From contig DAHXNE010000111.1 in assembly GCA_027366635.1 (NCBI GenBank), positions 1 to 63,674 of the forward strand: a stretch of DNA of 63,674 nucleotides. The letters run 5' to 3'. This document shows, piece after piece, positions 1 to 8,954 of this stretch (positions are counted from its first letter, which is position 1; each line of letters starts with the position of its first letter). The notes beneath the pieces were generated by a model, which did not search any database, was not told the DNA's origin, and was given only the letters and a program-made list of their open reading frames with translations. This DNA comes from Gammaproteobacteria bacterium (GTDB lineage: Bacteria; Pseudomonadota; Gammaproteobacteria; Steroidobacterales; Steroidobacteraceae). Position numbers and translations under genes: made by a program.

Positions 1-73
1 GACGCGGATCCCGCCACTGCCGGCCGATAGACCCACGCGCGACGCAGTGCTGGACACGCGCCCCGCACGACTC

Positions 74-1873
74 ATGGCGTCTGAAGAATCCCCCCGAACC
101 GGCACCTCCGCCGCCCTCGCCGCCTGGATCCGGGCACTCGAGCGCACGGCGTCAATCCCGCGCGAGCCGCACACGACCTTCCCGACATTGATTCAGCGGC
201 TCGCGGAGCGTTACGACGGCGCACCGGCGCTGATAGGACCGGACGACTCGCTCAGTTACCGCGCCCTGGCCGAGCGCGTCAACCGCTACGCGCACTGGGC
301 CTGTGCCGAAGGTCTGCCGCGGGGCGCAACCGTCGGCCTGTTGCTGGCCAACGGCCCGGACTATCTGGCGCTTTGGCTGGGTCTGACGCGGGCGGGTCTG
401 ACCGTTGCGCTGCTGAACACCCATCTCAGCGGCGCAGCGCTCGCGCACTCGATCCGTAGCGTGAGCCCGTGCGCTCTCGTGGTGGGGGCGCGATTCACGG
501 CCGCCCTCGCGACGATCGGCACGCTGACGGGCGAAATCCCCACCTGGATACACGGCAGCGATCTCCCGCGCGCGCGGCGGATCGATCAGGCCATCGAGTC
601 CCAGCCGCCTGATCCGCTCGACCCGGCCGAATGTGCCCCGCCGTTGCTGCAGGACCGGGCGCTCTACATCTACACCTCCGGCACCACCGGACTGCCGAAA
701 GCGGCCATCGTCAGCCACTACCGCCTCATGCAGTGGACCCACTGGTTCTGCGGGATGATGAACCTCACACCGGCAGACCGGATGTACGACTGTCTGCCGA
801 TGTACCACAGCATCGGTGGAGTCGTCGCCGTGGGCGCGCCCCTGGTGGGTGGCGGCTCCGTCGTATTGCGGGAGCGATTCTCGGCAAGCCGCTTCTGGCA
901 GGACGTGACCGAGACACGCTGCACGCTCTTTCAGTACATCGGCGAGCTGTGCCGCTACCTGCTCGCCAATCCCCCGCACAATCGGGAAACGGCACACACC
1001 CTGCGGCTGGCGTGCGGCAACGGACTGCGCAAGGATGTTTGGCTCGAATTCCAAAAGCGCTTCGGCATCGACCAGATCCTCGAGTACTACGCCTCGACCG
1101 AAGGCACTGTGTCCCTGTACAACTGCGAGGGGAAAGCCGGATCCATTGGCCGCATTCCGCCGGTCCTCTCCCACCGCTACCCCATGGCCATCGTCCGCTC
1201 CGATCCGGACACGCTCTTGCCCGAACGGGACGCCGCCGGCCGCTGCCTGCGCTGCGCGCCCACCGAAGCCGGCGAGGCGATCGGCCAGATCCTCGGCGGC
1301 GCCGAGCACGCCAACCTGGCTTTCGAAGGCTACGTCGACACCGAGGCGACCGAAACCAAGATCCTGCGCGATGTGTTCTCAGCGGGTGACGCCTGGTATC
1401 GGACGGGCGATCTGATGACCCGCGATGAGAAGGGATTCTTTTACTTCGTCGATCGCATCGGCGATACCTTCCGCTGGAAGGGAGAGAATGTCTCCACAAC
1501 CGAAGTCACCTCGATATTGACGCAATGCCGCGGTGTATTGGATGCAGCCGTGTACGGCGTCAAGGTACCGGGCGCCGAGGGCCGAGCCGGCATGGCCGCG
1601 CTGGTCGTCGACCCGACCTTCGATCTGGACTCCTTTCATCGGGAAATCGCCGCGCAGTTCCCCCGCTACGCCCGCCCCGTGTTCCTCAGAATCGTGCCGG
1701 CGCTCGAGCGCACCGAAACATTCAAGCTGCAGACACGGGCCCTGGCTGCGGAGGGCTATGATCCTGCGCAAACCGCTGATGCGCTCTACGTTGACTGCGC
1801 CAACGGCAACCGTTACGCGAAACTCGATGCCGCCTGGTACGAGCGCTTACACGGGGGACAGGAAACTCTCTGA
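74..1873 (+). CDS. Long-chain acyl-CoA synthetase (FadD/FATP-type, AMP-forming)
   Basis: It probably activates a fatty acid to acyl-CoA via acyl-AMP at the inner membrane face. The AMP-binding P-loop motif YTSGTTGLPK is near residue 200. The C-terminal signature YRTGD, followed by a DRIGDTFRWKGENV segment near 440-465, is typical of the FATP-like branch of about 600 aa. The ATG at 74 is chosen because homologues begin just before the conserved TFPTLIQRLAERY region. A GTG at 47 is also possible, and the frame is open to the window edge, so a longer form cannot be excluded. It converges on the sulfotransferase gene to its right. Whether it serves the EPS locus (acyl supply) or is a housekeeping neighbour is unclear. 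Confidence 0.85.
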   Translation: MASEESPRTGTSAALAAWIRALERTASIPREPHTTFPTLIQRLAERYDGAPALIGPDDSLSYRALAERVNRYAHWACAEGLPRGATVGLLLANGPDYLALWLGLTRAGLTVALLNTHLSGAALAHSIRSVSPCALVVGARFTAALATIGTLTGEIPTWIHGSDLPRARRIDQAIESQPPDPLDPAECAPPLLQDRALYIYTSGTTGLPKAAIVSHYRLMQWTHWFCGMMNLTPADRMYDCLPMYHSIGGVVAVGAPLVGGGSVVLRERFSASRFWQDVTETRCTLFQYIGELCRYLLANPPHNRETAHTLRLACGNGLRKDVWLEFQKRFGIDQILEYYASTEGTVSLYNCEGKAGSIGRIPPVLSHRYPMAIVRSDPDTLLPERDAAGRCLRCAPTEAGEAIGQILGGAEHANLAFEGYVDTEATETKILRDVFSAGDAWYRTGDLMTRDEKGFFYFVDRIGDTFRWKGENVSTTEVTSILTQCRGVLDAAVYGVKVPGAEGRAGMAALVVDPTFDLDSFHREIAAQFPRYARPVFLRIVPALERTETFKLQTRALAAEGYDPAQTADALYVDCANGNRYAKLDAAWYERLHGGQETL

Positions 1874-1952
1874 GGCTGTGTGGCTGATCGACGGCCTCCT
1901 CCCTCCCGCCGCTGGTATCTCGAACTACCGTGCACTGATTCCGCACACACAC

Positions 1953-3062
1953 CTACCGCAAAAAGCGCCGCAAGCCGATTTTCGACGGATCAACGGCCCG
2001 CGGCCCAGGACCCCGCGGCCGGCTTGCGGTGGGTTGCCCGTCTGTCGTCGCCGTGGACGACGCGAACGCTTCATCCCCGCCGCGACGGCCGATTCGACGG
2101 ATCAGACTTTGCGCCACGCGGACGGGATTCAGCGGCAGTAGGACATCGTAGTACGTGCGGATGAGCCAAAATACGGGCCGCCAGAGCGGCGAGTGGAAGC
2201 GGCATTCGTACCCGAATCGCCGCAGATCACGGCCCATGAACGCCTCGGCCATGAAGACCTCTTGGCCGTTCATCTCGCGCTTCCAGCGCGCCACATCGTC
2301 GCGGCTCGTGGTGCGCCCCAATTTCTCGTGTACGTGCAGTTCCCGCTTGGGCACGAGACGCTCGACGCTGTCCTGCCAGGCGAGCATCTGCGGCTCAAAC
2401 GACTCACCGATGAAGGTGCAAATCCCGCGCAGCGTGGCTTCCGGATCCAAAACCAGGTCCTCGTACCGTACGCGCAGCATGCTGCTCGCGTGCTCCGACA
2501 CCAGCCACTTCCGCTCCCACCGGTTCGCCTCCAGCCACTCGATGGTGTTCTGACGCACAGACGTGCCGTAAACCAGGAGCGACTGAAACGACTTGGCGAC
2601 ATCCCGACCGTCGCGCATCAGGCAAATGAACCGCGCACCGGGAAACAGCGTCGCCAACTGAGGAATGATTTGCACGTACGGCGGGGTCTTGTCTCCCCAC
2701 CGTACCTTGCCCGACCGCTGCAGGTGAATATCGTAGACGATCCGCACCAGATCCCGCATTTGGGGCGCCGGGAGCGCAGCCGCGCGGTCGCGCAACTCCT
2801 CGACCGAGACCTTCATGTCCGGCCACCGATAATGCGACGTCATCAGGGCAACCGCGCGACCCAACTCTTCGGCGCTGAGGGCTCGATCGATAGGCAACTG
2901 CTCCACCAGCGGCAGTAGAAACCACGTCTCGGGCGGAATCGCGATACGGGAGTGGGATGCCAGCATCATACGCAGCAATGTCGAGCCTGATCGACCCGAT
3001 CCCACCACGAAGAAAGGCGGTGGTGCCAGCTCTCGACTCACGGGTAACAACTCGGGCAACAC
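1953..3062 (-). CDS. Sulfotransferase family protein (PAPS-dependent)
   Basis: It is predicted to move sulfate from 3'-phosphoadenylylsulfate (PAPS) to an acceptor, probably a sugar of the EPS. The 5'-phosphosulfate loop GSGRSGSTLL is at residues 21-30 and the 3'-phosphate motif CLMRDGRDVAKS at about 147-158, both intact. No signal peptide or clear membrane segment is seen, so it should act in the cytoplasm. It is the last gene of a leftward run (ACP, AsnB-like, NadE-like, deacetylase, sulfotransferase), 74 nt after the deacetylase. A second, unrelated-looking sulfotransferase lies at 14132-14899, which supports a sulfated polymer. The acceptor is unknown. Confidence 0.85.
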   Translation of the reverse strand: MLPELLPVSRELAPPPFFVVGSGRSGSTLLRMMLASHSRIAIPPETWFLLPLVEQLPIDRALSAEELGRAVALMTSHYRWPDMKVSVEELRDRAAALPAPQMRDLVRIVYDIHLQRSGKVRWGDKTPPYVQIIPQLATLFPGARFICLMRDGRDVAKSFQSLLVYGTSVRQNTIEWLEANRWERKWLVSEHASSMLRVRYEDLVLDPEATLRGICTFIGESFEPQMLAWQDSVERLVPKRELHVHEKLGRTTSRDDVARWKREMNGQEVFMAEAFMGRDLRRFGYECRFHSPLWRPVFWLIRTYYDVLLPLNPVRVAQSLIRRIGRRGGDEAFASSTATTDGQPTASRPRGPGPRAVDPSKIGLRRFLR

Positions 3063-3136
3063 TCAGTCCTCGCGGGGTGCGATCCACAATACATCATCGG
3101 ACCCGAATCGATTCCAGAATCGACTCGGCCGTCCGA

Positions 3137-3925
3137 TCATGCGCGGCGCAACAGAATCTCGAACGCCAGCTGATGCGGGGTGGTAAACCAGCCGCCGACA
3201 TTGATCCGGTTCAGCTGGAATGGATCGGCGAGCGGCGCATTGACGCCACCGCAGGAGCTCAGACAGCATTCGAAGCCCGCCTCGCGCACCAGTTCCAGCG
3301 ATGCCGGCCGGATGTTGTTCCGCCGTCCAAACGGGTAGGCGAACCATCTGGGCGGAGCGCCGAGCTCCTGCTGCACTTTGGCGCGGCATCGGGCCAGATC
3401 CGTGCGGATCGAATCCGGATCCGCGGTACCGAGATCGATGTGCTGATCGGTGTGCACTCCGATCTCGAACCCTTGGGCGCGCAGCGCACGCACCTGCTCC
3501 CAGTTCATCCACCCGGGTTGATGCGCAAGGTGCGCATCCCAGGGCGGGGTGTACTCGGTTCCGATGAATCCGGTCACCACGAAGAACGTCGCCGGCAGGC
3601 CCAGCCTGTTGAGGATCGGCGCTGCGACCTCGGCATTGTCTCGATACCCGTCATCGAAAGTGATCGACAGCGTGCCGCCCATCTTGCGTCCCGAGCGGAC
3701 GCCGGCGATCTGCTCGGACAGCGGCAAAACGGTGAAATGATCACGGAAGTAGCGGCAGAACGCTTCGAAGGTCGTGGAATTGCACGTGATCCCGTCCGGG
3801 TCCATCCGATCGTTCACGCGATGGAACGTGACGATGACCATCTTGGCGGAGAGATCGCGCGACAGCAGACCACAGGCGTCCGCCGCCCGCCCCATCAAAC
3901 TCTTGATCTTCTTCTTGGCATTCAT
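3137..3925 (-). CDS. Polysaccharide deacetylase (NodB fold, CE4)
   Basis: It is a carbohydrate esterase family 4 protein that should remove N- or O-acetyl groups from a glycan. The metal-site motifs are intact: TFDDG at 89-93 (catalytic Asp and metal Asp), HTDQH at 158-162 (metal His pair) and the YPFGR region at 197-201. There is no signal peptide, so it acts in the cytoplasm or at the membrane on a lipid-linked intermediate. Its start overlaps the NadE-like stop by 4 nt (ATGA), so translation is probably coupled. It is one of three deacetylases in the window (others at 24852 and 48512) and the only one linked to the ACP/AsnB/NadE cassette. Confidence 0.88.
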   Translation of the reverse strand: MNAKKKIKSLMGRAADACGLLSRDLSAKMVIVTFHRVNDRMDPDGITCNSTTFEAFCRYFRDHFTVLPLSEQIAGVRSGRKMGGTLSITFDDGYRDNAEVAAPILNRLGLPATFFVVTGFIGTEYTPPWDAHLAHQPGWMNWEQVRALRAQGFEIGVHTDQHIDLGTADPDSIRTDLARCRAKVQQELGAPPRWFAYPFGRRNNIRPASLELVREAGFECCLSSCGGVNAPLADPFQLNRINVGGWFTTPHQLAFEILLRRA

Positions 3926-4905
3926 GCCGGTTCGATCTCGGACACGGGAGAGACGAGCATCGCATGGCGGTGCAGGTATTGCGTTGCTCGCCGCTTGGCT
4001 CGGATGTCATCATAAACGTGTCGGGCGGCCTCTGCCGAGAGGCCCAGGACCTCGGCGAGCGGTTCAGGCGCAATTCTGTGATTCAATGCCCACAGTGCCA
4101 GATCCATCTGCCGGTAGGGCAGCGCGAAATAGAACTCATCCTGTCCCTGCGGCAGGCTGTAGGTGTCGGTGGTCGGGAGCGCGGTGGCCACCTCGGCCGG
4201 TAATCGCAGAAATTGCGCCAGCGCGTAGACCTGCGATTTGTACAGGTGCGCGATCGGCTTGATGTCGGCCGCGCCGTCGCCGTTCTTGACAAAAAAGCCC
4301 TGGTCGTACTCCAGCCGGTTCGGAGTCCCGATCACCGCATAGTTGCGCCGGTCGGCGTGGAAGTACTCGACGGTCTTGCGGATCCGTTGCTTGAAGCTGG
4401 TTGCGGCCACGATCTGCAGGTACTCCTGCAGGCCCAGCCGCGACTCGTGCACCTCACCCTGCGGAGAGTGCGCGATGAGACGGAAATGGTTGATCCGGCC
4501 CGTCGTCCCGCCCGCCACGACGATCTTCATGCGCCAACCCGGGCCGTACCCGGGCACCACAGACCGGGCCGCATCATCACGCCAGCGATAGCAGCCGATC
4601 GCCTCCAGTGTGGGGCCGATGTCCTGCTCCACCGGCTGGATGCCCAGATGCGCCGCCAGGGAGCGGGCGCGTGTCGTGCTGTCGGGTGAGGATTCGTGTT
4701 CCGGGAGAATGAGCGTCAGCACCCGCTGCGGCCCGAAAGCCCGCACCGCAAGCGCCGCACAGACCCCGCTGTCCACTCCGCCGGAAATGGCGACCACGAC
4801 GCCGCGCCGGCGCAGCGTCCGCGCCACGGACTCGCGCAATTGTGCCGAGATCCGTTCGACCTCAGCGTCCGCGTCGATGTCGAGCACGCTCCAATCCAGC
4901 GTCAT
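3922..4905 (-). CDS. NAD synthase (NadE)-family ATP-pyrophosphatase in EPS cassette
   Basis: It belongs to the ammonia-dependent NadE / adenine-nucleotide alpha-hydrolase superfamily. The pyrophosphatase loop SGGVDSG is at 41-47. The NadE-like segments GTPNRLEY (194-201) and KNGDGAADIKPIAHLYK (about 208-224) are clear. Compared with plain NadE, residues of about 105-170 look like an extra or strongly diverged stretch, and there is no N-terminal nitrilase (glutaminase) domain. It overlaps the AsnB-like gene upstream and the deacetylase downstream by 4 nt each. This position inside an EPS operon argues for adenylation/amidation of a pathway carboxylate rather than bulk NAD synthesis. That is inference; a second NAD synthetase is the conservative reading. 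Confidence 0.8.
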   Translation of the reverse strand: MTLDWSVLDIDADAEVERISAQLRESVARTLRRRGVVVAISGGVDSGVCAALAVRAFGPQRVLTLILPEHESSPDSTTRARSLAAHLGIQPVEQDIGPTLEAIGCYRWRDDAARSVVPGYGPGWRMKIVVAGGTTGRINHFRLIAHSPQGEVHESRLGLQEYLQIVAATSFKQRIRKTVEYFHADRRNYAVIGTPNRLEYDQGFFVKNGDGAADIKPIAHLYKSQVYALAQFLRLPAEVATALPTTDTYSLPQGQDEFYFALPYRQMDLALWALNHRIAPEPLAEVLGLSAEAARHVYDDIRAKRRATQYLHRHAMLVSPVSEIEPA

Positions 4906-6851
4906 GCGCCCGCCGCAGCAACCGGGATCGCGCGTCGCGCCACAAAATGCTCGTGCAGCAACTGCGTCGAGAGAACCCCGACGAATGCCATGTTATCTCC
5001 CTCCCCAAGCGCGCGGCCAGTCTGGCACTTCTCCACCAGACGCTCAACCGCCGGGGGATGAAAATAGCCGCTGCGGCGCAGGCTGGAGGCGCTCAGCAGT
5101 TCTTTCACATAGGGCAGTGGCTGGCCGTCGTCAAAGAAGCAGCGGCTGTACGGCGCGCGGTACGGCTGCTTCGTCCGGCGAACGATGGGCTCGGGCAGCA
5201 CGTCGGCGAGGGCTGCTTTGAGCAGCACCTTCTCCCGCAGCCCCCGCAACTTCAGGCGCGGGCTCAAGCCATTGACGAGCTCGACCACCCGGTGATCCAG
5301 ATAGGGGAGCCGGCTCTCCACGGCATGGGCGAGCGCGGGCCGATCGCCCTGGGAACTGAGCAGGTACCCCTCGAGCAGCGTCTTGACCTCGACGTACTGA
5401 TCACGCGCCAAGTCGTCCCACGCCGCGAAATCAGCGGGCAATTGAGCTTTGAGGTCCTCTTCGGGACTGACCGCCTGCAGCTGCGCACGAAGCTCGGGTG
5501 AGAGAACTCTGAAGATGCCCTGCGTGGTCCGCCAGCGGGTCAAATGGGCATAGAAGGGGTGGTCCAGCTCCTCCAGGCGCTGGCCGAAGAACAGCCGAGA
5601 GAAAGAGCGGCTCGTCACCGGAGAGCGGCCCAGATAGGGATAGAGGCGGGAGAACAGCGCGGCCCGCCCCTCGGATCCCGGCTGCCGAGCCCAGAAGCGG
5701 CGAATCTTGCCTTCCTTGAACAGATCGTAACCGCCGAAGACTTCATCAGCCCCCTCCCCGGTCAGCACCACCTTGAAGCCGGCGGCATGCACGTGGCGCG
5801 CCAATAGCATGAGCGGCACCGGAGCAGTACGCAGAACGGGGCTCTCCGTGTGCCAGATCAGCTCCGGGAATGCGTCGCCAATGTCCCGGGCGGTGCAGCG
5901 CAGCGCCGCATGCCTCACGCCCAGGTGCTCGGCCATCTGCTGCTGAAAGCGGCCTTCGTCGTACTCGGCGTCATCGAAGGTGATCGAAAAGGTCCGCAGT
6001 TCCCCGGCCGTCTGCCGAGCCAGGGCCGCGATGCCCGAGGAGTCGAGGCCCCCGCTGAGGTAGGCCCCCACCGGCACGTCGGCGCGCAGTTGCAGCCGCA
6101 CCGCGTCGGTCAACAGGCATCGCAGCGCCTCGGCGGCCGCCTCGAGCGAGAGATTCGCGCCCGTGCGACGGGCCGGAAACGTCCAGTCCCAATAGCGCTC
6201 CAGCCGCTCCGTACCGTTCTCCACGACCAGCAGATGCCCCGGCGGCAGGCTGTTGACCCCTTGAAAGGCCGTTCGCGACCCCACCGTCGCCCAGAATGTG
6301 AAAATCTGGGCCAGCGCGTGCACATCCAGCGCCGCGGACTGAGGCGCCACAGCCAGAATGGCTTTGATCTCGGAGGCAAACAGCAACCGTCCGCCGCTGC
6401 GCGCATAGAACAACGGACGAATCCCCACGCGGTCGCGCGCAAGAACCAGGCGCTCTCGGCGCGTGTCCCAGAGCGCGATGGCGAACTGGCCATTCAGGCG
6501 CTCGACGAACCGCTCGCCATATTCCTCGTACGCATGAACGATGACCTCCGTGTCCGAACGGGTCCGAAACCGATGCCCCAAGCGCTGCAGCTCGGTCCGC
6601 AGCTCGACGTAGTTGAAGATTTCCCCATTGAAGGTGGTCCAGACCGAGCCATCCTCGTTGGCCATCGGCTGGGTGCCCGTCTCGAGATCGATGATGCTGA
6701 GGCGCGCATGCGCCAGAGCGCACAGCGGCGACGTGTACTCATGCTCGCCGTCCGGACCGCGGTGGCGAAGCACGGCGATCATCGTGGACAGATCCGGATG
6801 AGCAACCCCGCCGCGCCGATCCAGGATGAGCGAGCCCGCGATACCGCACAC
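4902..6851 (-). CDS. asnB: Asparagine synthase-type glutamine amidotransferase
   Basis: It is a two-domain amidotransferase. The N-terminal class II glutaminase domain has the nucleophile Cys2 (MCGIAG) plus RLSIID (50-55) and NGEIFNY (75-81). The C-terminal synthetase domain has the SGGLDSS loop at 266-272 and TGEGADE further on. The length (649 aa) fits the exosortase A-associated amidotransferases, which are a little longer than E. coli AsnB. Glutamine would supply ammonia for amidation of an adenylated carboxylate. It starts 58 nt after the ACP gene and overlaps the NadE-like gene. All catalytic residues appear present. The true substrate may not be aspartate; a pathway-specific acid, perhaps carrier-bound, is a reasonable guess. 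Confidence 0.87.
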   Translation of the reverse strand: MCGIAGSLILDRRGGVAHPDLSTMIAVLRHRGPDGEHEYTSPLCALAHARLSIIDLETGTQPMANEDGSVWTTFNGEIFNYVELRTELQRLGHRFRTRSDTEVIVHAYEEYGERFVERLNGQFAIALWDTRRERLVLARDRVGIRPLFYARSGGRLLFASEIKAILAVAPQSAALDVHALAQIFTFWATVGSRTAFQGVNSLPPGHLLVVENGTERLERYWDWTFPARRTGANLSLEAAAEALRCLLTDAVRLQLRADVPVGAYLSGGLDSSGIAALARQTAGELRTFSITFDDAEYDEGRFQQQMAEHLGVRHAALRCTARDIGDAFPELIWHTESPVLRTAPVPLMLLARHVHAAGFKVVLTGEGADEVFGGYDLFKEGKIRRFWARQPGSEGRAALFSRLYPYLGRSPVTSRSFSRLFFGQRLEELDHPFYAHLTRWRTTQGIFRVLSPELRAQLQAVSPEEDLKAQLPADFAAWDDLARDQYVEVKTLLEGYLLSSQGDRPALAHAVESRLPYLDHRVVELVNGLSPRLKLRGLREKVLLKAALADVLPEPIVRRTKQPYRAPYSRCFFDDGQPLPYVKELLSASSLRRSGYFHPPAVERLVEKCQTGRALGEGDNMAFVGVLSTQLLHEHFVARRAIPVAAAGA

Positions 6852-6909
6852 GGCGCGTCACCCCGGTCCCGGTCGAACGACCGGATCGACGGGTCTGAAC
6901 CGGCGGGTT

Positions 6910-7155
6910 TTACCCACGCTTGCGCTCGATGAAAGCGGCGATCTTGTCAATCGAATCCAGGTTGTCCGGGTGCAGCTCCTCGTCCTGAACTGTGACGCCG
7001 TACCGCTCCTGAAGATGCGCGACCAGCTCGAGCGCGCCGGTCGAATCGAGGATGCCCTGGGCCGTCAGGGAATCGGCATCGCCAAGGAGTGACTCATCTC
7101 GCGAAAGCAAGAAGTTTTCCACGATAAATTGCCGCAGTTCAGTTCGTAACGTCAT
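6910..7155 (-). CDS. Acyl carrier protein
   Basis: This 81-aa acidic protein has the ACP fold signature. The sequence GILDSTGALELV places the phosphopantetheine serine at residue 38, with Thr-Gly where housekeeping AcpP has Leu-Gly-like residues. A GGGAGTG ribosome site lies just upstream of the ATG. It is first in the leftward operon with the AsnB-like and NadE-like genes and diverges from an AMP-forming ligase (start 7271) across a short spacer, so the ligase most probably loads this carrier. Its difference from AcpP and its placement suggest a dedicated carrier for an EPS acyl or aminoacyl decoration rather than fatty-acid synthesis. Confidence 0.88.
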   Translation of the reverse strand: MTLRTELRQFIVENFLLSRDESLLGDADSLTAQGILDSTGALELVAHLQERYGVTVQDEELHPDNLDSIDKIAAFIERKRG

Positions 7156-7270
7156 GCCTCACTCCCTTCCGCGTCCCGCAGTATATGCTGCATAATTCAC
7201 CGCTCAAAGACATAGCGCACATCCCCGATCCGCCACGATGGGTCGAAACTCCGTCTCGCCGCGAGCCCCC

Positions 7271-8851
7271 ATGAAGGCGCAACGCCTGCTTCATGACCTG
7301 TTGTTGCAACGTGACGCCCTGGGTGAGCAGGCGCGAATCGCGCTGATCTCGGACGGCCAGGCCTTCACGTACGGTCAACTGCTCGAGGCTGCACAGCGGT
7401 TGGCTGGGATCCTGCACGACGGCGGCCTCACGCGCGGCGATCGCGTCGCGCTCCTGCTGGACAATTCCTGGGCATCGGCCGTATCGATCTTCGGCACCCT
7501 GATGGCTGGCGGGGTGTTCGTGCTCGTCAACCCGCAGACCAAAGCCGACAAGCTCACATTCATCCTGAGCGACAGCGGCGCCCGAGTGTTGATTGCAGAC
7601 CCTCGCCTCGAGGAAAGTTACCGGGGCGCGCTCGAGCGCCTGCCGCACCCCCCCGATCTGATCCGTGCGAGCGGCTCCGCCATTGACCCGACCGGCTGCC
7701 CCGCGGGCGCAAGCCAGCCGGTCGAAGCGCCGGCGCCAGTGATTCCGCTCGACCTGGCTGCCATCATCTATACCTCCGGCAGCACCGGGAACCCCAAGGG
7801 CGTCATGCAGACGCACCAGGCGATGGTCTTCACCCTCGGCAGTCTGATCGAATACCTGAGACTGACCCGCGACGATCGCATCCTCTGTGTTCTACCGCTC
7901 TCGTTCGACTATGGCCTGTACCAACTCCTAATGGCGGTCGCTCTAGGGGCTTGCTTAGTCCTCGAGCGCTCGTTCACCTTCCTCGGACAGACTCTGGAGA
8001 CCGTGCGCAGCGAGCGCGTCACGGTATTCCCCGGCGTACCGACGATCTTCGCTACCCTGATCGCCGCCCATCGCCGGGCCGCGCTGAGTTTCCCCGCCGT
8101 AACCCGGGTCACCAATACCGCCGCCGCGCTTCCGGAGGAATTCACCGGCAGCCTGCGCGAAATCTTTCCCAATGCGCTCCTCTACAAGATGTACGGGCTG
8201 ACGGAATGCAAGCGGGTGAGCTACCTCGAGCCGGAGCTCCTCGAGGCCAAGCCGGGCTCGGTGGGCAAGGCGATTCCCGGCACCGAGGTCTATCTGATTT
8301 CCGCCGACGGCCAGCCGGTCCCGGCCGGCGAGGTCGGCATCCTCCATGTCCGCGGACCCCACGTCATGGCCGGCTACTGGAACCGTCCCGATCTGACCGA
8401 GCACATGCTCAAGCCCGGGAAGCTCCCGGGCGAGCGAGTCCTGTGCACCCATGATCTCTTTCGCATGGACGCGGAAGGGTTCCTCTACTTCGTCGGACGG
8501 ACCGACGATATCATCAAGACCCGCGGCGAGAAGGTCAGTCCCGTAGAGGTCGAAAACGCACTGCACCGCATACCCGGCATACGCGAAGCCGCCGTCGTCG
8601 GCGTCCCTGATGCGCTGCTCGGCGAAGCGGTGCGCGCTTATATCGTCGCGGACCCTGAAGAAAATCTGACGCCTCACGCCATCCGTACCCGTAGCACCGC
8701 ATTCCTCGAATCCTACATGGTGCCGAGCCAGATCATTCTCTGCGATCAGCTTCCCCGTAGCCCCAATGGCAAAGTGAACAAGCGACAGCTTCTCACGGAA
8801 TCGGTCGAAGCATCCCCGAAGACTGCCGAGCACCTCGATTGCTCCCTATGA
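7271..8851 (+). CDS. AMP-forming acyl-CoA/acyl-ACP ligase (exosortase A-associated type)
   Basis: It is an adenylate-forming enzyme. The P-loop YTSGSTGNPK lies near residues 166-175, the YGLTE motif further on, and GRTDDIIKTRGEKV near 408 with the catalytic lysine of the C-terminal hinge (PNGKVNK) near the end. At about 526 aa it fits the acyl-CoA ligases that accompany exosortase A. The ATG at 7271 (MKAQRLLHDLL) matches where the family begins; an in-frame ATG at 7238 is an alternative, and neither has a strong ribosome site. It is divergent from the ACP gene with about 80-115 nt between, which suggests co-regulation and that it activates the acid loaded on that ACP. Confidence 0.86.
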   Translation: MKAQRLLHDLLLQRDALGEQARIALISDGQAFTYGQLLEAAQRLAGILHDGGLTRGDRVALLLDNSWASAVSIFGTLMAGGVFVLVNPQTKADKLTFILSDSGARVLIADPRLEESYRGALERLPHPPDLIRASGSAIDPTGCPAGASQPVEAPAPVIPLDLAAIIYTSGSTGNPKGVMQTHQAMVFTLGSLIEYLRLTRDDRILCVLPLSFDYGLYQLLMAVALGACLVLERSFTFLGQTLETVRSERVTVFPGVPTIFATLIAAHRRAALSFPAVTRVTNTAAALPEEFTGSLREIFPNALLYKMYGLTECKRVSYLEPELLEAKPGSVGKAIPGTEVYLISADGQPVPAGEVGILHVRGPHVMAGYWNRPDLTEHMLKPGKLPGERVLCTHDLFRMDAEGFLYFVGRTDDIIKTRGEKVSPVEVENALHRIPGIREAAVVGVPDALLGEAVRAYIVADPEENLTPHAIRTRSTAFLESYMVPSQIILCDQLPRSPNGKVNKRQLLTESVEASPKTAEHLDCSL

Positions 8852-8954
8852 CACATGACATCGGCCCATCACGTCCAGGCGCGATAGCGCCTGCGTGCGT
8901 CGCCCTGCGTCCGCGGCGCTCGTCCGACCGGTGCGAACGGATCCGCCCCGCACG

